This document shows positions 1 to 10,205 of a DNA stretch of 64,000 bases, piece by piece (positions within the stretch are counted from its first letter, which is position 1; each line of letters begins with the position of its first letter). The DNA is from Kitasatospora acidiphila (GTDB lineage: Bacteria; Actinomycetota; Actinomycetes; Streptomycetales; Streptomycetaceae). Location of the stretch: contig NZ_VIGB01000001.1 in the NCBI RefSeq assembly GCF_006636205.1, positions 1-64,000 of the forward strand, given 5' to 3'. Made by a program: the position numbers and the translations under genes. A model generated the notes under the pieces. The model was not told where the DNA came from, ran no database searches, and saw only the letters and a list, made by a program, of their open reading frames with translations.

Positions 1-971
1 TAGTCGGCGGTAGTTGAAGACGCACTCCGTCAGGTTGGCAGTCACTACGTTCAATCGTGGCCGATCGGCTCGGATGTGCCTGGCGTGGAGCCGATTCATG
101 GTGATCGAACCGATGGAGACATCTGGCGCGTCTGGCAAGCCATGGGCCGTGGACGCGGTCATCGACACCTCGGCCGGCGAACTGCCACCACGGCAGTTCT
201 GCGGCGCACGAGCCTTGGAACCCGTGACTTGCCAGTACGTCTACATCTCCACAGCCTCGGTCTACGCGGATGGCCCGACGAGCCGCTTCGCTCGGTGATG
301 CGGTGCTTGACGGCCCACCGGAGCGGACGAGGACTACGGGCGCAACCCGGCCGGTTGCTAGGACCCAACCTTCACTACGGCGGCAAAAGGCCGCGCCGAG
401 CGCAGTGTCACCGTCTTCGGCCCGGAGCGGTCCTGATTCTGCGTCCCGGTGTGATTCTTGGACCGGGGAGTACGTCGGCCGGCTGCCTTGGTGGTTGCGT
501 CGGGCCGTACGCGGTGACGGATCCTGGCACCCGGAGATCCGCGAAAGGCCATCCAACCAGTCGACGTTCGTGACGTAGCACGGTTCGCGCTTGGCGTCGC
601 CAGCGAACCGGCGGTGGGGTGCACAACGTCACGGCACCGATCGGCCGCGAGACGATGTCAGACCTTCTGCAACTCTGCCTCACACCACAGGAAGTATGGG
701 CAGCTTGAGTGGGTCCCCGATGCTGTGCTGCTGGAGAGCGGCGTGACCCAATGGACCGAAACTCCCGCTGTGGCGCACGCACGAAGGGTTGGCTCATCGA
801 CGCATCGACGGCCTATGAGGTCGGGCTGACATGTCGACCGCTGGCGCAGACCGTCGCCGACACTTGGGCGTGCTGCAGTCCGGAGGTCTTCCGTTCCGCA
901 CCCAAGGGCCGCAGCGCACGGCATTGCCCCTGAGAAGGAGGCGCGATCTCGCAACGGCAGCCCGGAAATGA
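1..971 (+). pseudogene. NAD-dependent epimerase/dehydratase, 5' partial and frameshifted
   Basis: Homology to the atypical/extended SDR family of NAD-dependent epimerases is visible piece by piece in all three forward frames. In order the pieces are VVEDALRQ near base 10, VTTFNRGRS near 46, PGVEPIHGDRTDG near 80, DAVIDTSA near 150, YVYISTASVYADG near 235, LRPGVILGPG near 440, QPVDVRDVARFALG near 555, IDASTAYEVGL near 800 and ATAARK before a TGA at 969-971. The gene enters from outside the window, since the N-terminal Rossmann glycine motif is missing. At least six frame changes and one in-frame stop near 360 break it. Some look like single-base losses in short homopolymers, so sequence error and true decay cannot be separated here. 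The family acts on nucleotide sugars or similar substrates; no specific substrate can be named. Confidence 0.6.
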
Positions 972-1049
972 GTTGGTGCGCGCGTCGAGCTTGGCTGGAC
1001 GCGCGCACCGGCCCGATTGGGCGTCAGTTCCCGAGCGCGAGACGAGTTG

Positions 1050-1920
1050 CACCAGTGCCGAGTTGCCTCGGTGCTGATCCCTGACTACTCCTCGAGGTCC
1101 TCGCCAAGCGAATCGCCACCGCCGACGTGCGGATGGTCTTCCGTAAGCAAGCCGCGAACACGGCGGATCCGCTCCACCAGGCCGCGATCCGCCGGTCAGG
1201 TGGTAGCGCCGCAATGGGCTTCAGCATCTCGACCGCGCCGTCCAGATCGCCCGTGAGAGCAGGGCCGCGGCGCAGTCCGCGCGGGCCTCGGCTTCGATCC
1301 GGGTGTCCGCTTGGACGCTGGTAGCGCGGACTGCAGAGTCAGGACCCTGGTGGTGTGTTCCTGAGCTCCAGCGCCGTCGCTCAGCAGAAGGAACGTCGTG
1401 CCGTACGAACGGGCCAGGCGAGCAGCATCGTGATGAACTCGCCGCCGATGCCGTCATGGAGGTCGTCGACGCCCTCCCAGTCATCGTTCAGAAGGCCTGG
1501 ACAGCTCGTTGCGCCCGAGCGGCGTCGCCGAGGTGGCCATAGGCACGAGCCTCGATTGAGCCGAGCCGCGCACGGCAGCAGCTCCGATGCCCGGGTGCAG
1601 CTTGGCCTGCCGGACAAGTTGGACAGCCTCCGCGGACGACCGTCCCAGTAGGCAAGAACAGCCAGCGTTCCACCGGCAAAGGCTTGCAGCGGGCCGAACC
1701 GTGCTGCTTCTCCGTAATTGCTGCCGAGCGGCCAGCCTGGTTGCGGAACCCAGTGACCCGAGATCGAACGCTGACATGGCGAGCAGCGCAGCAGCCTGGC
1801 CGCGATGATAGTAGGTCCTGCGTTGCGCCGGAATCTGGGTGCGGTCCAGCAGATCCGCCACGTTCGCGCGCAGCATCTTGCCTTCGCGGAAGACGTCGAA
1901 TGGTGCCTTCGATCATAGGT
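1050..1920 (-). pseudogene. Helix-turn-helix/TPR-type transcriptional regulator, C-terminal part, frameshifted
   Basis: The reverse strand carries pieces typical of the C-terminal, TPR-like half of Streptomyces XRE-family regulators: NVADLLDRTQIPAQRRT, AALLAMSAFDLGSLG, YGEAARFGPLQAFAGGTLAVL, QLVRQAKLHPGIG, AYGHLGDAARAQRAVQAF and DDLHDGIGGEF. They lie in successive frames between about 1890 and 1440, then continue more weakly to about 1050. I do not see the N-terminal HTH domain that intact members carry, so the gene is truncated at its 5' end as well as frameshifted. It lies convergent to the epimerase remnant. Whether it was ever linked to its neighbours cannot be told. Confidence 0.5.
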
Positions 1921-2081
1921 ACGGCGAGATGAACGAGTCGTCACGGAGCTGCTCTAGCGACATTCGGGAAGGGACTGGGAGCCAGGGCGAACGCGTGGTC
2001 GGATGCGTCACGTGCGGTCATCGCATGTCGCTTTCGAGGTTGTACTGGGCTGCTCGTTGGAGGCGAGGCTGGGCGCCGGTG

Positions 2082-2402
2082 CTAACAGCGAGGCCGCTGT
2101 CCTATGGAACATGTGCTCCAGCACCTGGGCAGACCTGCCGGCTGTCCGGCCCACCCGACCTGCCGTCCAACGTCGGAACGTCGTTCGGAGACGGTCAGGT
2201 TGTTGAAGTGCCGGTCGCCGAGGCGCTTCGCCAAATCGGTGGCGGCTGCGGCAAACGCTCGCTCGAAGTCCTTGTAGCTCCAGTGGCGTTGCTCGGCAAC
2301 CAGAACCAGAGCAGGGTCTTCGTGTTCGTCACGCGTAACCCCTTCCGGTCGTCCTCGGCACTCGAGGCAGCCCTGTGCAAAGTCGTACGAGCCGATATCC
2401 AC
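2082..2402 (-). CDS. Hypothetical protein, possibly a fragment
   Basis: I do not recognise this reading frame. It would encode 106 residues. The stretch around residues 27-65 (DPALVLVAEQRHWSYKDFE, then an Ala-rich helix and AKRLGDRHF) looks like a real folded segment, with mixed charged and hydrophobic residues and high third-position GC. The C-terminal 40 residues look out of frame (Arg/Cys/Trp-rich), which suggests that a frameshift near 2190 hides the true end. It sits between a broken regulator and a broken methyltransferase in a part of the window where nearly every gene is frameshifted. It may be no more than a relic. Confidence 0.3.
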   Translation of the reverse strand: MDIGSYDFAQGCLECRGRPEGVTRDEHEDPALVLVAEQRHWSYKDFERAFAAAATDLAKRLGDRHFNNLTVSERRSDVGRQVGWAGQPAGLPRCWSTCSIGQRPRC

Positions 2403-2799
2403 TGATACAGCCTCAGGTCGCTATGCGCAGCGGTTATCGCTCAATGACACGTCGGTGATACCAATGGCTTCGATCGCGCTCAGTTGATCGCGGGGCGAGG
2501 TGGTGGCGATACGGCACCTTGACGGACAGTGAGTCCCCGGTCAGGTTCGAGTGTTGCGTCCCAGGACGTCCTTGCACCGTCCGGCTATGCGGTACCACCG
2601 TCCGTGCTTCAACGGCCACTATCAGCCAAACGAGCAGGCGAGCTAACCTCCCCGTCGAGCACACGATCGCACTGGTCCACCGTGTGACCTACGGCGCGTC
2701 GGCACGCGCACCGCCACCCGTTGACCGCCTGCTCGCCGTGACATCCCCTGCGCGGCGAGCAGGCACCAGCAGCTCCACCCGTTTCGTCCGGACCAGCAG

Positions 2800-3625
2800 A
2801 TGAGCGCCGAGGAACCCATGACCGTGCTGAAACAGAGCGACGTAGTCGCTGAGCGACGGTCTCGGTGGCTTCCACCGAACCTGACGGGCGTCCGATCCAC
2901 TGAGGGTTGGCAGTCGATCGGCCGAGCCGGGGGGAACGGCAAGCCGTCGCGGGCGCGTCTGGACGACCTGCTCCTTGGCGGGAAGGACCATCAGGTGATC
3001 GACCGGACGGTGGCGGCTGAGCTGAAGAAGGTGCCCCTGCGATTCGCGATCGGTTCGGGCCCGCGGGATTTCATCGAGCGTGCTGTGCAGTTCTGGCCAG
3101 GGCCACCAGGTGCGTGATTGCTGGTGCTCGTGCCGGCTTGCCTACAGGTCCTGCCTTCACGGTCTGCCCAGGCGTTCCAGCCCAGTGTCCAGCCGTGTAC
3201 GTGGACGACGACCCGATGGTGCTGACCCACCTGCGGGCCGGCTCAGCTGTCTCCGCCCGGCGGATTGCGTGGTACCTGGTCACCTGGACAGCCGAAGAGT
3301 TGTTGGCTGCTTCGCCGGTGCAGGCGTTGCTGGAGCCGGGGCGGCCGGTGGCTCTGGTCGTGGAGTCGGCGCTCGAATTCATGCCTGACGAGCAGGACCC
3401 GCACGGCTGCCTGGCGGCCGTGCTCGAGGTACTGCCTGCCGGCTCCTGGTGGTGCTGGCGCACGCGACTGCGGACTTCACCCCGAAGGCGTGGGAGAAGG
3501 TCGCAGCGGTCTTCGCCCGGCACCGGTTGCCGATCCATCCACGGTCGGTGGAGGAGTGGCCGGGTTCTTGGAGGGGCTGATGCTGTCGGCGCCGGGCTGA
3601 CCACCGTGAACCGGTGGCCTCGCCT
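2800..3625 (+). pseudogene. DUF574-type S-adenosylmethionine methyltransferase, frameshifted
   Basis: This is the actinobacterial SAM-dependent methyltransferase family DUF574 (Methyltransf_19), about 270 residues. Visible pieces in order: ARLDDLLLGGKDH with the family's N-terminal GGKDH motif, FIERAVQF, GARAGLPTGP in place of the usual IGTGxPT loop, AVYVDDDPMVLTHLRA (the acidic residue expected to bind the ribose of SAM), RPVALVVESALEFMPDE, then LVVLAHATADFTPKAW, EEVAGFLEGL and GLTTVNRWP. Frame changes lie near 3090, 3450 and 3560. Each can be repaired by adding one base, for example TTCTGG to TTCCTGG near 3093. I therefore think the gene may be intact in the organism. The methyl acceptor of this family is generally unknown. 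Confidence 0.65.
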
Positions 3626-4083
3626 GGTGGATCAGCTCACTCCGGCTGAGGTGTCCCGGTACGGGGCGTGGGTCGAACTCTGGGGGCTCGGTGATGGCTT
3701 CGTGACACCGGCGGTGGCCGGGACGATCGTCTGCTCTCTGGTCGCGCTGCTGGTGGCAGTCGTGTCCCAGCGCTCCGCCGCGACGGCCCGGCGTCGGGCC
3801 GCCGCGGCGGAACGGCAGCTGGCCATAGTCAGGAAGCAGGACAGCGACCTCCTAGCCGAGGTGGCGGTGCAGTTGGCGGTGCTGTCCGATGAGCCGAACT
3901 CCCTGGCCTACGTGTCGGGGAGGTCGTGTCGAGTATGCGGGCAGAGCGCCGGCAAGTGGACGAGGCGATCAGCCGGCTGGTGAGCTGGTGTGCTCCGCGA
4001 CTCGAGGGCCGGCTTCGCGTGGTGCCCTCGCTGCACCGGGGCGCGAACGGACGGCAGGTCGGTTGGCGGTCGGCGCGGTGAAG
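3626..4083 (+). pseudogene. Hypothetical single-span membrane protein, frameshifted
   Basis: Reading on from the methyltransferase in the same frame is a segment that does not belong to that family. It holds one probable transmembrane helix (GTIVCSLVALLVAVVS) followed by an Ala/Arg-rich helix that could be a coiled coil (SAATARRRAAAAERQ), and a soluble tail ending near RLEGRLRVVPSLHRG. A frame change near 3925 separates the tail. The expected stop of the methyltransferase and the start of this gene are not clear, and a lost base may have fused them. The topology suggests a small membrane-anchored protein with a cytosolic helical region. I do not recognise the family. Confidence 0.4.
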
Positions 4084-4092
4084 GGGGCGGCG

Positions 4093-5081
4093 ATGAGCGG
4101 CAGCTCACCGTCGGACCGGGTGGTCTTTCACCCGGCTGCCTGGACGACGCGTTGAGGGCGGTGGTGGAGGAGGTAGGGGCGGGCCGGTGGATGGCGATGC
4201 GTGACCTGCTGGCTGCCTCGCGCTCCTTGCCCGGAGTACGGACCGCCCGCTCCCAGGTGCTCGGGGCTGTGGCCGCCGGGTCGACGGTGGGAGGAGTGGC
4301 GCCGTGAGGAGCCCAACAGTGCGGATGCGGCGCCATGAGCGCTCGAGTGGCGGTCGAGCGGGCGCTGCGAGCCGGCCGGGAGCACCCTGGTTGGGCGGGG
4401 TGCTGGCGGCCGGCCCGTGAGGCCTGCTGGTCGGCAGTGAACACTGCACCGGCCGACCCGGTCCCATGGGTGTGCCTGCTCGCACTTGCCCAGCTGGACA
4501 CGACCGAAGCGGTGCCCGACCACCGGGTGGCGGCGCCGTGGGGCGGGAGTTTCCTGCCGACCGGTCCGTGGGGTCTCCTGCACGAGGCGATGCTGCGGAC
4601 CCGGTGGGACGCGAGGCCCATGTGAGGATGCTGCAGTTCTGGCTGTCGCGGCCCACCGGCCAGTTCTCGCGGTGTGGAACTTCGTCTTCTTCATGGAGGG
4701 CCTGGCACCGGCCGGGTCGCCACGCCTGGTGCTGCCACTGCTGGCGCACGCGGAGACCTACTGGGCGCTGCGCAAGAGCGGCCGGGCGCGAGACGCGGAC
4801 CACCGGCAATGGCAGGTCTCGGAGTCGGTGGGCCGGCGCACGGAGCGGCCTGGAGCGAGTGGTTCCGGCAGCCGTTTCAGGAGCCGCCCACCGCGGTGGA
4901 CCTGAACCTGTTGGCCCACGCGCTGTGGGCCGGGCGTCGCCGCGCCGATGCGGCGCAGGTGTTCGAGGTGATCGGGCCGCACGCCAGCCGCATCCCGTGG
5001 GCCTACGTGGCTGACCGACCCGGCGGCCCGGAGCAGGCATTCCTCGAAGCGCGCGATCAGTGCCTGTACCTGAGGCACTGA
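4093..5081 (+). pseudogene. Conserved actinomycete hypothetical protein, frameshifted
   Basis: Successive frames give one continuous protein of about 325 residues: LDDALRAVVEEVGAGRWMAMRDLLA, TARSQVLGAVAAGS, ARVAVERALRAGREHPGWAGCW, PADPVPWVCLLALAQLDT, GPWGLLHEAMLR, HVRMLQFWLSRP, GSPLLVLPLLAHAETY (corrected frame), VDLNLLAHALWAGRRRADAAQVFEVIG and EARDQCLYLRH before the TGA. The helical, repeat-like pattern with conserved tryptophans resembles TPR-like proteins found widely in Streptomyces, but I cannot name a function. Start is ATG at 4093 after a GGGGGCGGCG stretch. Frame changes lie near 4130, 4300, 4570, 4625, 4665 and 4850. Most neighbour short G or C runs, which argues for base-calling loss. 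Confidence 0.45.
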
Positions 5082-5109
5082 AGAACCACCGTGCTCACGG
5101 CCGACTGCC

Positions 5110-5130
5110 CAAGCTTCGGCTTGATGTTTT
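5110..5130 (+). terminator. Rho-independent terminator
   Basis: CAAGC-TTCG-GCTTG forms a 5-bp stem with a very stable TTCG tetraloop at 5110-5123, followed by ATGTTTT. It lies 29 bases after the stop at 5081 and before the AT-rich leader of the permease gene, so it probably ends the upstream transcript. Confidence 0.55.
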
Positions 5131-5168
5131 CAACTTTCCTATTTCATTGCTGATTTGGAGGTTGCACA

Positions 5169-6668
5169 ATGGCGCGCTCGCACCGAGCGGTGTCCGGATC
5201 CGCGGATGAAGCGTTACTGCGCCAGCTGGGCTATCAGCCCCAACTGGTCCGCAGAATGAGCAGTTTCGGGAACTTCGCGATCTCGTTCTCGGTCATCTCG
5301 ATTCTGTCCGGATGCATGACCCTGTACGGGTACGGCTTGGGGCGGGTGGCCCGGCGGTGATGCTGTGGGGCTGGGTCGGTGTCGGGGCGCTGGTGCTGCT
5401 GGTCGGCTCCGCCCTGGCAGAAGTCACCTCGGCCTACCCGACGTCCGGGGCGCTGTACTTCATGGCGGACCGCTTGGGCGGGAGGGCCTGGGCTGGTACA
5501 CAGGCTGGCTCAACCTGCTCGGCCTGTTGGGCGGATCGCTGGCATCGACTACGGGGCCGCGTCGTTCATCGGGGCGCTGGCGCACCTGCAGTTCGGGTTC
5601 AACCCGACGCCCAGTTCGCTGATGGGGATCTACACGGGATCCTGCTGCTGCACGCGGTCCTGAACTTGGCCGGGTGCGGCTGGTCAGCATGCTGAACAGC
5701 GTCTCCGTGTGGTGGCACATCGCAGGTGTGGTGCTGATCGTCGGCGTCCTGCTGCTGGTGCCCAGCCATCATCAGTCCGCTGCCTGGGTGTTCGGCCACT
5801 ACAACAACGCGACCGGGTGGCACAGCCCGGTGTACGTCGCAGCGATCGGCTTGCTCCTCGCCCAGTACACGTTCAGTGGGTACGACGCCTCCGCGCACCT
5901 GTCGGAGGAGACGGTCTCGGCGGCGGTGTCGGCCCCGCGGGGATCGTCCGGTCAATCTGGGTCTCCTGGGCAGCGGGTTTGGTGCTGTTGTTCGGCCTGA
6001 CCTTCGCGATCAAGGACTACGCCGCCACCGTCGGCACAGCCACCGGCGTGCCGCCGGCGCAGATCTTCCTCGATGCCCTGGGCACGCGCGGGGCCGAGGG
6101 CCTGTTGATCGTGGTCATCGTGGCTCAGCTATTCTGCGGGAACGCCGAGACCGCCGCGGCAAGCCGGATGGTGTTCGCGTTCTCCCGGGACGGTGCGCTG
6201 CCGGGCAGCACCTGGTGGCGACGCACCTCGACCCGCACTGGCACGCCCGTGGCGGCAGTATGGCTTTCCGTTTCGGTGGCCTGGCTGCTGGCGCTGCCCT
6301 CCCTGTGGTCGATGACCGCCTACGGTGCCGTCACCGCCATCAATGTCATCGGCATGACCCCGGCGTACGCCATCCCCATCTACTTGCGCCTGCGCGCCAA
6401 GTCCCGCTTCGTTCCGGGACCGTGGCACCTTGGCCGGTGGAGCCGTCCGATCGGGATTGCCGCGGTGGTGTGGGTGGTGATCGTCACCGTGCTGGTGTGC
6501 CTGCCGCAGAGCAGCCCGATCACCGCCAACTCGTTCAACTACGCACCCGTCGCCCTGGCCGTCGTGCTACTGCTGGCCACCGTGTGGCGGTGGATCGCCG
6601 GCCGCTCATACACCCCGCCCAACGCCCCGAGCGCCCGCATGACCGAACTGGCCGGCGAGGTCGTCTGA
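5169..6668 (+). CDS. APC-family amino-acid permease, frameshifted as assembled
   Basis: This is an amino acid/polyamine/organocation transporter of about 500 residues with 12 expected membrane helices. N-terminal landmarks are LLRQLGYQPQLVRRMSSFGNFAISFSVISILSG and the following GYGLG..GGPAVMLWGW. Later ones are EVTSAYPTSGALYF, GLGWYTGWLNLLGLLGG, GIDYGAASF, YTFSGYDASAHLSEET (the conserved TM6/7 loop) and a long intact C-terminal half from about 5940. The ATG at 5169 follows the ribosome site TTGGAGG. Frame changes occur near 5340, 5482, 5533, 5637, 5671 and 5930. The first five are each repaired by one extra G in a G run, for example GGGG to GGGGG at 5339, and the sixth also looks like a lost base. 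The gene is probably intact in the cell. It touches the glutamine-synthetase-like gene and likely imports that enzyme's amino-group substrate (GABA or a polyamine-type compound, inferred). Confidence 0.75.
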
Positions 6669-8063
6669 TGCCCACCACACCGACCACCACCCAACAGCTC
6701 TCGGGTCGGTTGACGCGAGACCAGCTGCGCCAGGCCGCGCTGACCGGCGAGCTCCGCAGCGTCCTGCTTGCCGTGGTCGACACGCAGGGCCGGTTGAAGG
6801 GGAAGGCATACGATGCCGAGTACTTCGTGCGGCACTTCGTCGACGGCCAATCCGAGGCGGAGATGTGCGGCTACGTGCTGGCCACCGACATCGAGATGAC
6901 CCCCTTGGACGGGCTGGACCTGGCCGGCTGGGAGTCGGGCTTCGGAGACGTTCGGTGGCTCCCCATCTCGCGTCGGCACGGACGGTGCCGTGGCTGCCCC
7001 ACACCGCTCTGGTGTTTGCCGACGCCGTCACCCCGGATGGGAACACCGCGCTGCCGGTAGCCCCGTCGACGATGCTTGCTCGCCAGCTCGATCTGCTTGC
7101 CGACGCCGGGTTGAGCGTGAAGGTCGGCTTGGAGACCGAGTTCCTCGTCTACCAGGGCACGCTCGCCCAGGCCACCGCTATAGGGTTTCGCGGCCTGACC
7201 CCGGTTACCTGCGACAACCGCGACTACTCCCTCGACCAGCCAGCCCACCTGGTGCGCTACACCCAGCGCCTGGCCACCCTGCTGCGCCGGGCCGGCTCGC
7301 CCATCGAGGCGGTCAAGACGGAGGGCGCCCCGGGGCAGGTGGAGATCACGCTTCCGTACGGGGATCCGGTGGAGGCTGTTCGCGGGCAGGTGCTGCTCAA
7401 GGCGGCAGCCCGAGCGGCTGCCGACCGGATGCGCCTGGTGCCGACCTTCATGGCGGCTCCGACGACCGGGGTCGGCTCGGGCCTGCACCTGCACCTGTCG
7501 CTATGGGACGACGGCGCCTCCCGGATGGCCACCGGCGACCAGCCTGAGGAGCTGTCCGAGTGGGACGGGGCGCTGTGGCCGGCCTGCTGGCGGCTCTGCC
7601 GGTGCTGGCCCCGCTGTGGGCTCCGAACGTCAACTCCTACAAGCGGTTCCGGCCGCGCAGCTTCGCGCCGACGCGCTACTGCTGGGGCCGGGACAACCGG
7701 TCCTGCGCGGTGCGTGTCGTTGGCCACGGCCCCAGCCTGCACTTGGAAGTTCGCCTGCCCGGCGCGGACAGCAACGCCTACCTGGCGCTTGCCGCCGCGG
7801 TGGCCGCGATGCGCCACGGCATCGCGGCCGGCCTCAAACCCCCGGCGCCCGTCACCGGCAACGGCTACCGCACCACCGCCGGGCCGCAGCTGCCCGGCAA
7901 CCTGGGCAAGGCCGTGGAGTTGTTCGCCTCGAGCACGCTGGCCAGCACGCTGCTGGGCGAAGACGTCGTTCATCACTACGACACCCTGGCCCGCGCCGAA
8001 CTGGCCGCCCACGAGACGCGAGTGACCGACCTCGAGCTCGTGCGCGGCTTCGCCCAGACCTGA
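6668..8063 (+). CDS. Glutamine-synthetase-family ligase (gamma-glutamyl-polyamine synthetase-like), frameshifted
   Basis: The type is the GlnA-like ATP-dependent ligase of about 460 residues that joins glutamate to ammonia or to an amine. Family marks: the N-terminal beta-grasp part (LLAVVDTQGRLKGKAYDAEYF, then VLATDIEMTPL), TALVFADA, LETEFLVYQ with a metal-binding glutamate, GLHLHLSLWDDG (the His-containing nucleotide loop), NSYKRFRP, RYCWGRDNRSCAVRV and LEVRLPGADSNAYLALAA. The ATG at 6668 overlaps the permease TGA. Two single-base frame changes, near 6970 (CCCCATC for CCCCGATC) and near 7575, split the frame. Divergence from housekeeping GlnA and the paired permease suggest the amine-utilising GlnA3/GlnA4-like branch, but the substrate is inferred. 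Confidence 0.75.
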
Positions 8064-8080
8064 CCCTGTCCCCTTGTGCC

Positions 8081-8117
8081 GGGGCCCCGAGGCGTGGGCA
8101 GTCCGCCTCGGGGCCCC
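8081..8117 (+). terminator. Long perfect hairpin, probable terminator
   Basis: GGGGCCCCGAGGCG at 8081-8094 pairs perfectly with CGCCTCGGGGCCCC at 8104-8117, a 14-bp GC stem with a 9-base loop. It lies 18 bases after the ligase stop and 29 bases before the next start. There is no U tract, which is common for actinomycete terminators. Confidence 0.7.
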
Positions 8118-8146
8118 ACCCACCGTCCTGGAGAACTTCTAGAACC

Positions 8147-10177
8147 GTGTCCTCCACACTCGCTCTTCCCGCGCCGAGCTGCGGGGCCGAACCTCCGTCC
8201 TACCTGACGATCCTGCTGGCCGGCACCGAGCACGACACCACAGCATCCCTTACCGCCGTCAGCGACGAGGCACTAGAGATCGTCGAGGAGTATGCCGATA
8301 TCGCTTCCGACCCCGGCTTCGCCACCAAGACGATCTGTGCCTGGAAGGGCCGGATCACGATCGGCGATGTGGTGGTGCTCTTGTTCGCCCTACCCACCCC
8401 GGCGGCGGCTTGGCGGCGCTGGACGGACCTGCTCGACGGTGCCACCGCCGCACTGCTGGTGACCGATCACTGGCCCGTGATGGGCACCGACCCGAGCGCC
8501 CTGGACGTCTTCGAGCAGCGCGGAATCCCCCACTTGATCGCCATCACCAACCCACCGAGCCACAACTGCGAGCAGTCAACGGAGCCTGAGCTCCTGCGCG
8601 TCACCGGGGCCTGCCCGCCCCTGACACGCGTCGCCGCACGTCCGCACGGTGTCGGCCATCGAGTATTCCTCGTCGCCGCGGCACTCGAAGCGATCAACCA
8701 GGACTGGCCCCCGCCCATCGCCACCATTCCGCAGGAGAAGCCCCGCATGAACTCCACGCCCAACGCCCAACCACTGCTGACCGTCCCGCACCTGGTCGGT
8801 ATCGACGCCGAGGGCTCCGGACTGCCGGGCCTGGCCGAGCTGCTGCTGGCCCGCGGTGCCCGCGTCAGCGGCTCCACCAACGCCACCACGGACACCCCTG
8901 CCATCAACGCGCTGCGCGGCCTGGGTGCGGTCATCCACCCGCACAGCTCCGCCCCAGTGCGGGCCGACATGGCCTGCCTGATCTGGCCCGGCCCAACTAC
9001 CAAAGCCGCGCGGGCCGAGCTAGACCGGGCCAGGGCCCTCGGCATCCCCGCCCTGACCGTCGCCGAGGCGCTCGGTGAACTGATCGGGTGCGCCACCACC
9101 GTCATGGTCGCCGGCAGCCACAGCACCGCCACCGTCTCAGGGATGCTCACCAGCGCACTCGGCCACCGCAACCCCGCCTGGATGTTGCGCCGCCCGGTGA
9201 CCGGTCAACGGCTCGGTCACCACAGCGGAGGGGACTTGTTGATCGCTGACCTCGCCCAGGACTACGACCTGGCCGTCAGGACCGAGGTCAGCGTGATCAC
9301 CGCTGCCAGCGCTACTCGACTCGACCGACTCGACGATGAGCTTGAGGAGCTCGAAGGCATCGCGCGGCGCAGCGAGGCGGTGGTGCTGCCGACCTGGGAG
9401 GCGGGTGTGGGCAAGCTGGCCGCCCGGCTGGCCGCGCAGCCCGGGCCGCGGGTAGTGACAGTCGGGCAGGCCGGCGGTGCCGACGTGCGGATCCTGGACA
9501 GCTGGCGGAACCGGAGCGGCACGCGGCTGCGGCTGAGAGGCCTGGACGGTACGGAGTACGAGCTGACGGTACCGGTGATGGGCCGGCAGGCGGCGCGGGA
9601 TGCGGCGATGGTGGTCGCCGCCGGGCAGCTGCTCGGCGTCGCTGTCGCAGATCTCGCCGAAGGGGTTGCTGACTTCAGCGGCATTGCCCGTTCCCTGACG
9701 GTTGCCGGCAAACCCAATGGCATCACGGTCTTGGACTCCGTCGCTGTTCATCCCGTGGAGTTGGCGCATGACCTTGCCGTCGCCCGCGAGCTGACCGACC
9801 ACCGTGGGCGAGTGATCGCCTTGTTCGAGCCAAGCGGCTGGCCCGCCACTGTCGCCAACGGCCGTGAACTTGGCCGCCAGTTGGCCGCCGCTGATCACGC
9901 CTTCCTGCTGCCCGTGTACGACCCGTCGGGCGCTGCCCATCCGGGATTCCCCTCCGGCGTGGAAGCCATCGCCCGCGCGGCAGCTCATCAGGGCATCGCC
10001 GACCACCTCCACGTTATGCCTAGCGTGCAGGCCGTGCTCAGCCACGAACTGGAACGGCAGATCGCCGACCTAGCACGCCCAGGTGACGTGATCGCCGTCG
10101 TCGGAAGCGGCTACGCCACCCAGCTCGCCGAACGCCTTCTCGCCGCGCTGGCCACCCCCGTCCCCGCCAACCGCTAA
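8147..10177 (+). CDS. Degenerate CvnD-GTPase-like / MurC-like protein, one continuous frame
   Basis: One open frame of 676 codons holds two recognisable parts. Residues about 20-150 resemble the small GTPase of Streptomyces conservons: KGRITIGDVVVLLFALP, then AALLVTD and DVFEQRGIPHLIAI. Its P-loop is replaced by GTEHDTTA and the NKxD motif is gone. From the internal ATG at 8747 the rest resembles UDP-N-acetylmuramate-alanine ligase (MurC). It shows VAGSHSTAT where MurC has GTHGKTT, VHPVEL for the HHPTE motif, LFEPSGWPAT for the FQPHRYSRT strand and a C-terminal PGDVIAVVGSGYATQL. The lysine that binds ATP phosphate is missing in both parts. The gene could be a true fusion or two genes (8147-about 8746 and 8747-10177) joined by a lost stop. 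Start is GTG 8147; 28 bases separate it from the LuxR-type gene. Confidence 0.6.
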   Translation: MSSTLALPAPSCGAEPPSYLTILLAGTEHDTTASLTAVSDEALEIVEEYADIASDPGFATKTICAWKGRITIGDVVVLLFALPTPAAAWRRWTDLLDGATAALLVTDHWPVMGTDPSALDVFEQRGIPHLIAITNPPSHNCEQSTEPELLRVTGACPPLTRVAARPHGVGHRVFLVAAALEAINQDWPPPIATIPQEKPRMNSTPNAQPLLTVPHLVGIDAEGSGLPGLAELLLARGARVSGSTNATTDTPAINALRGLGAVIHPHSSAPVRADMACLIWPGPTTKAARAELDRARALGIPALTVAEALGELIGCATTVMVAGSHSTATVSGMLTSALGHRNPAWMLRRPVTGQRLGHHSGGDLLIADLAQDYDLAVRTEVSVITAASATRLDRLDDELEELEGIARRSEAVVLPTWEAGVGKLAARLAAQPGPRVVTVGQAGGADVRILDSWRNRSGTRLRLRGLDGTEYELTVPVMGRQAARDAAMVVAAGQLLGVAVADLAEGVADFSGIARSLTVAGKPNGITVLDSVAVHPVELAHDLAVARELTDHRGRVIALFEPSGWPATVANGRELGRQLAAADHAFLLPVYDPSGAAHPGFPSGVEAIARAAAHQGIADHLHVMPSVQAVLSHELERQIADLARPGDVIAVVGSGYATQLAERLLAALATPVPANR

Positions 10178-10205
10178 CCCCGCCACCAACGCCCAAGGAC
10201 CCCAG

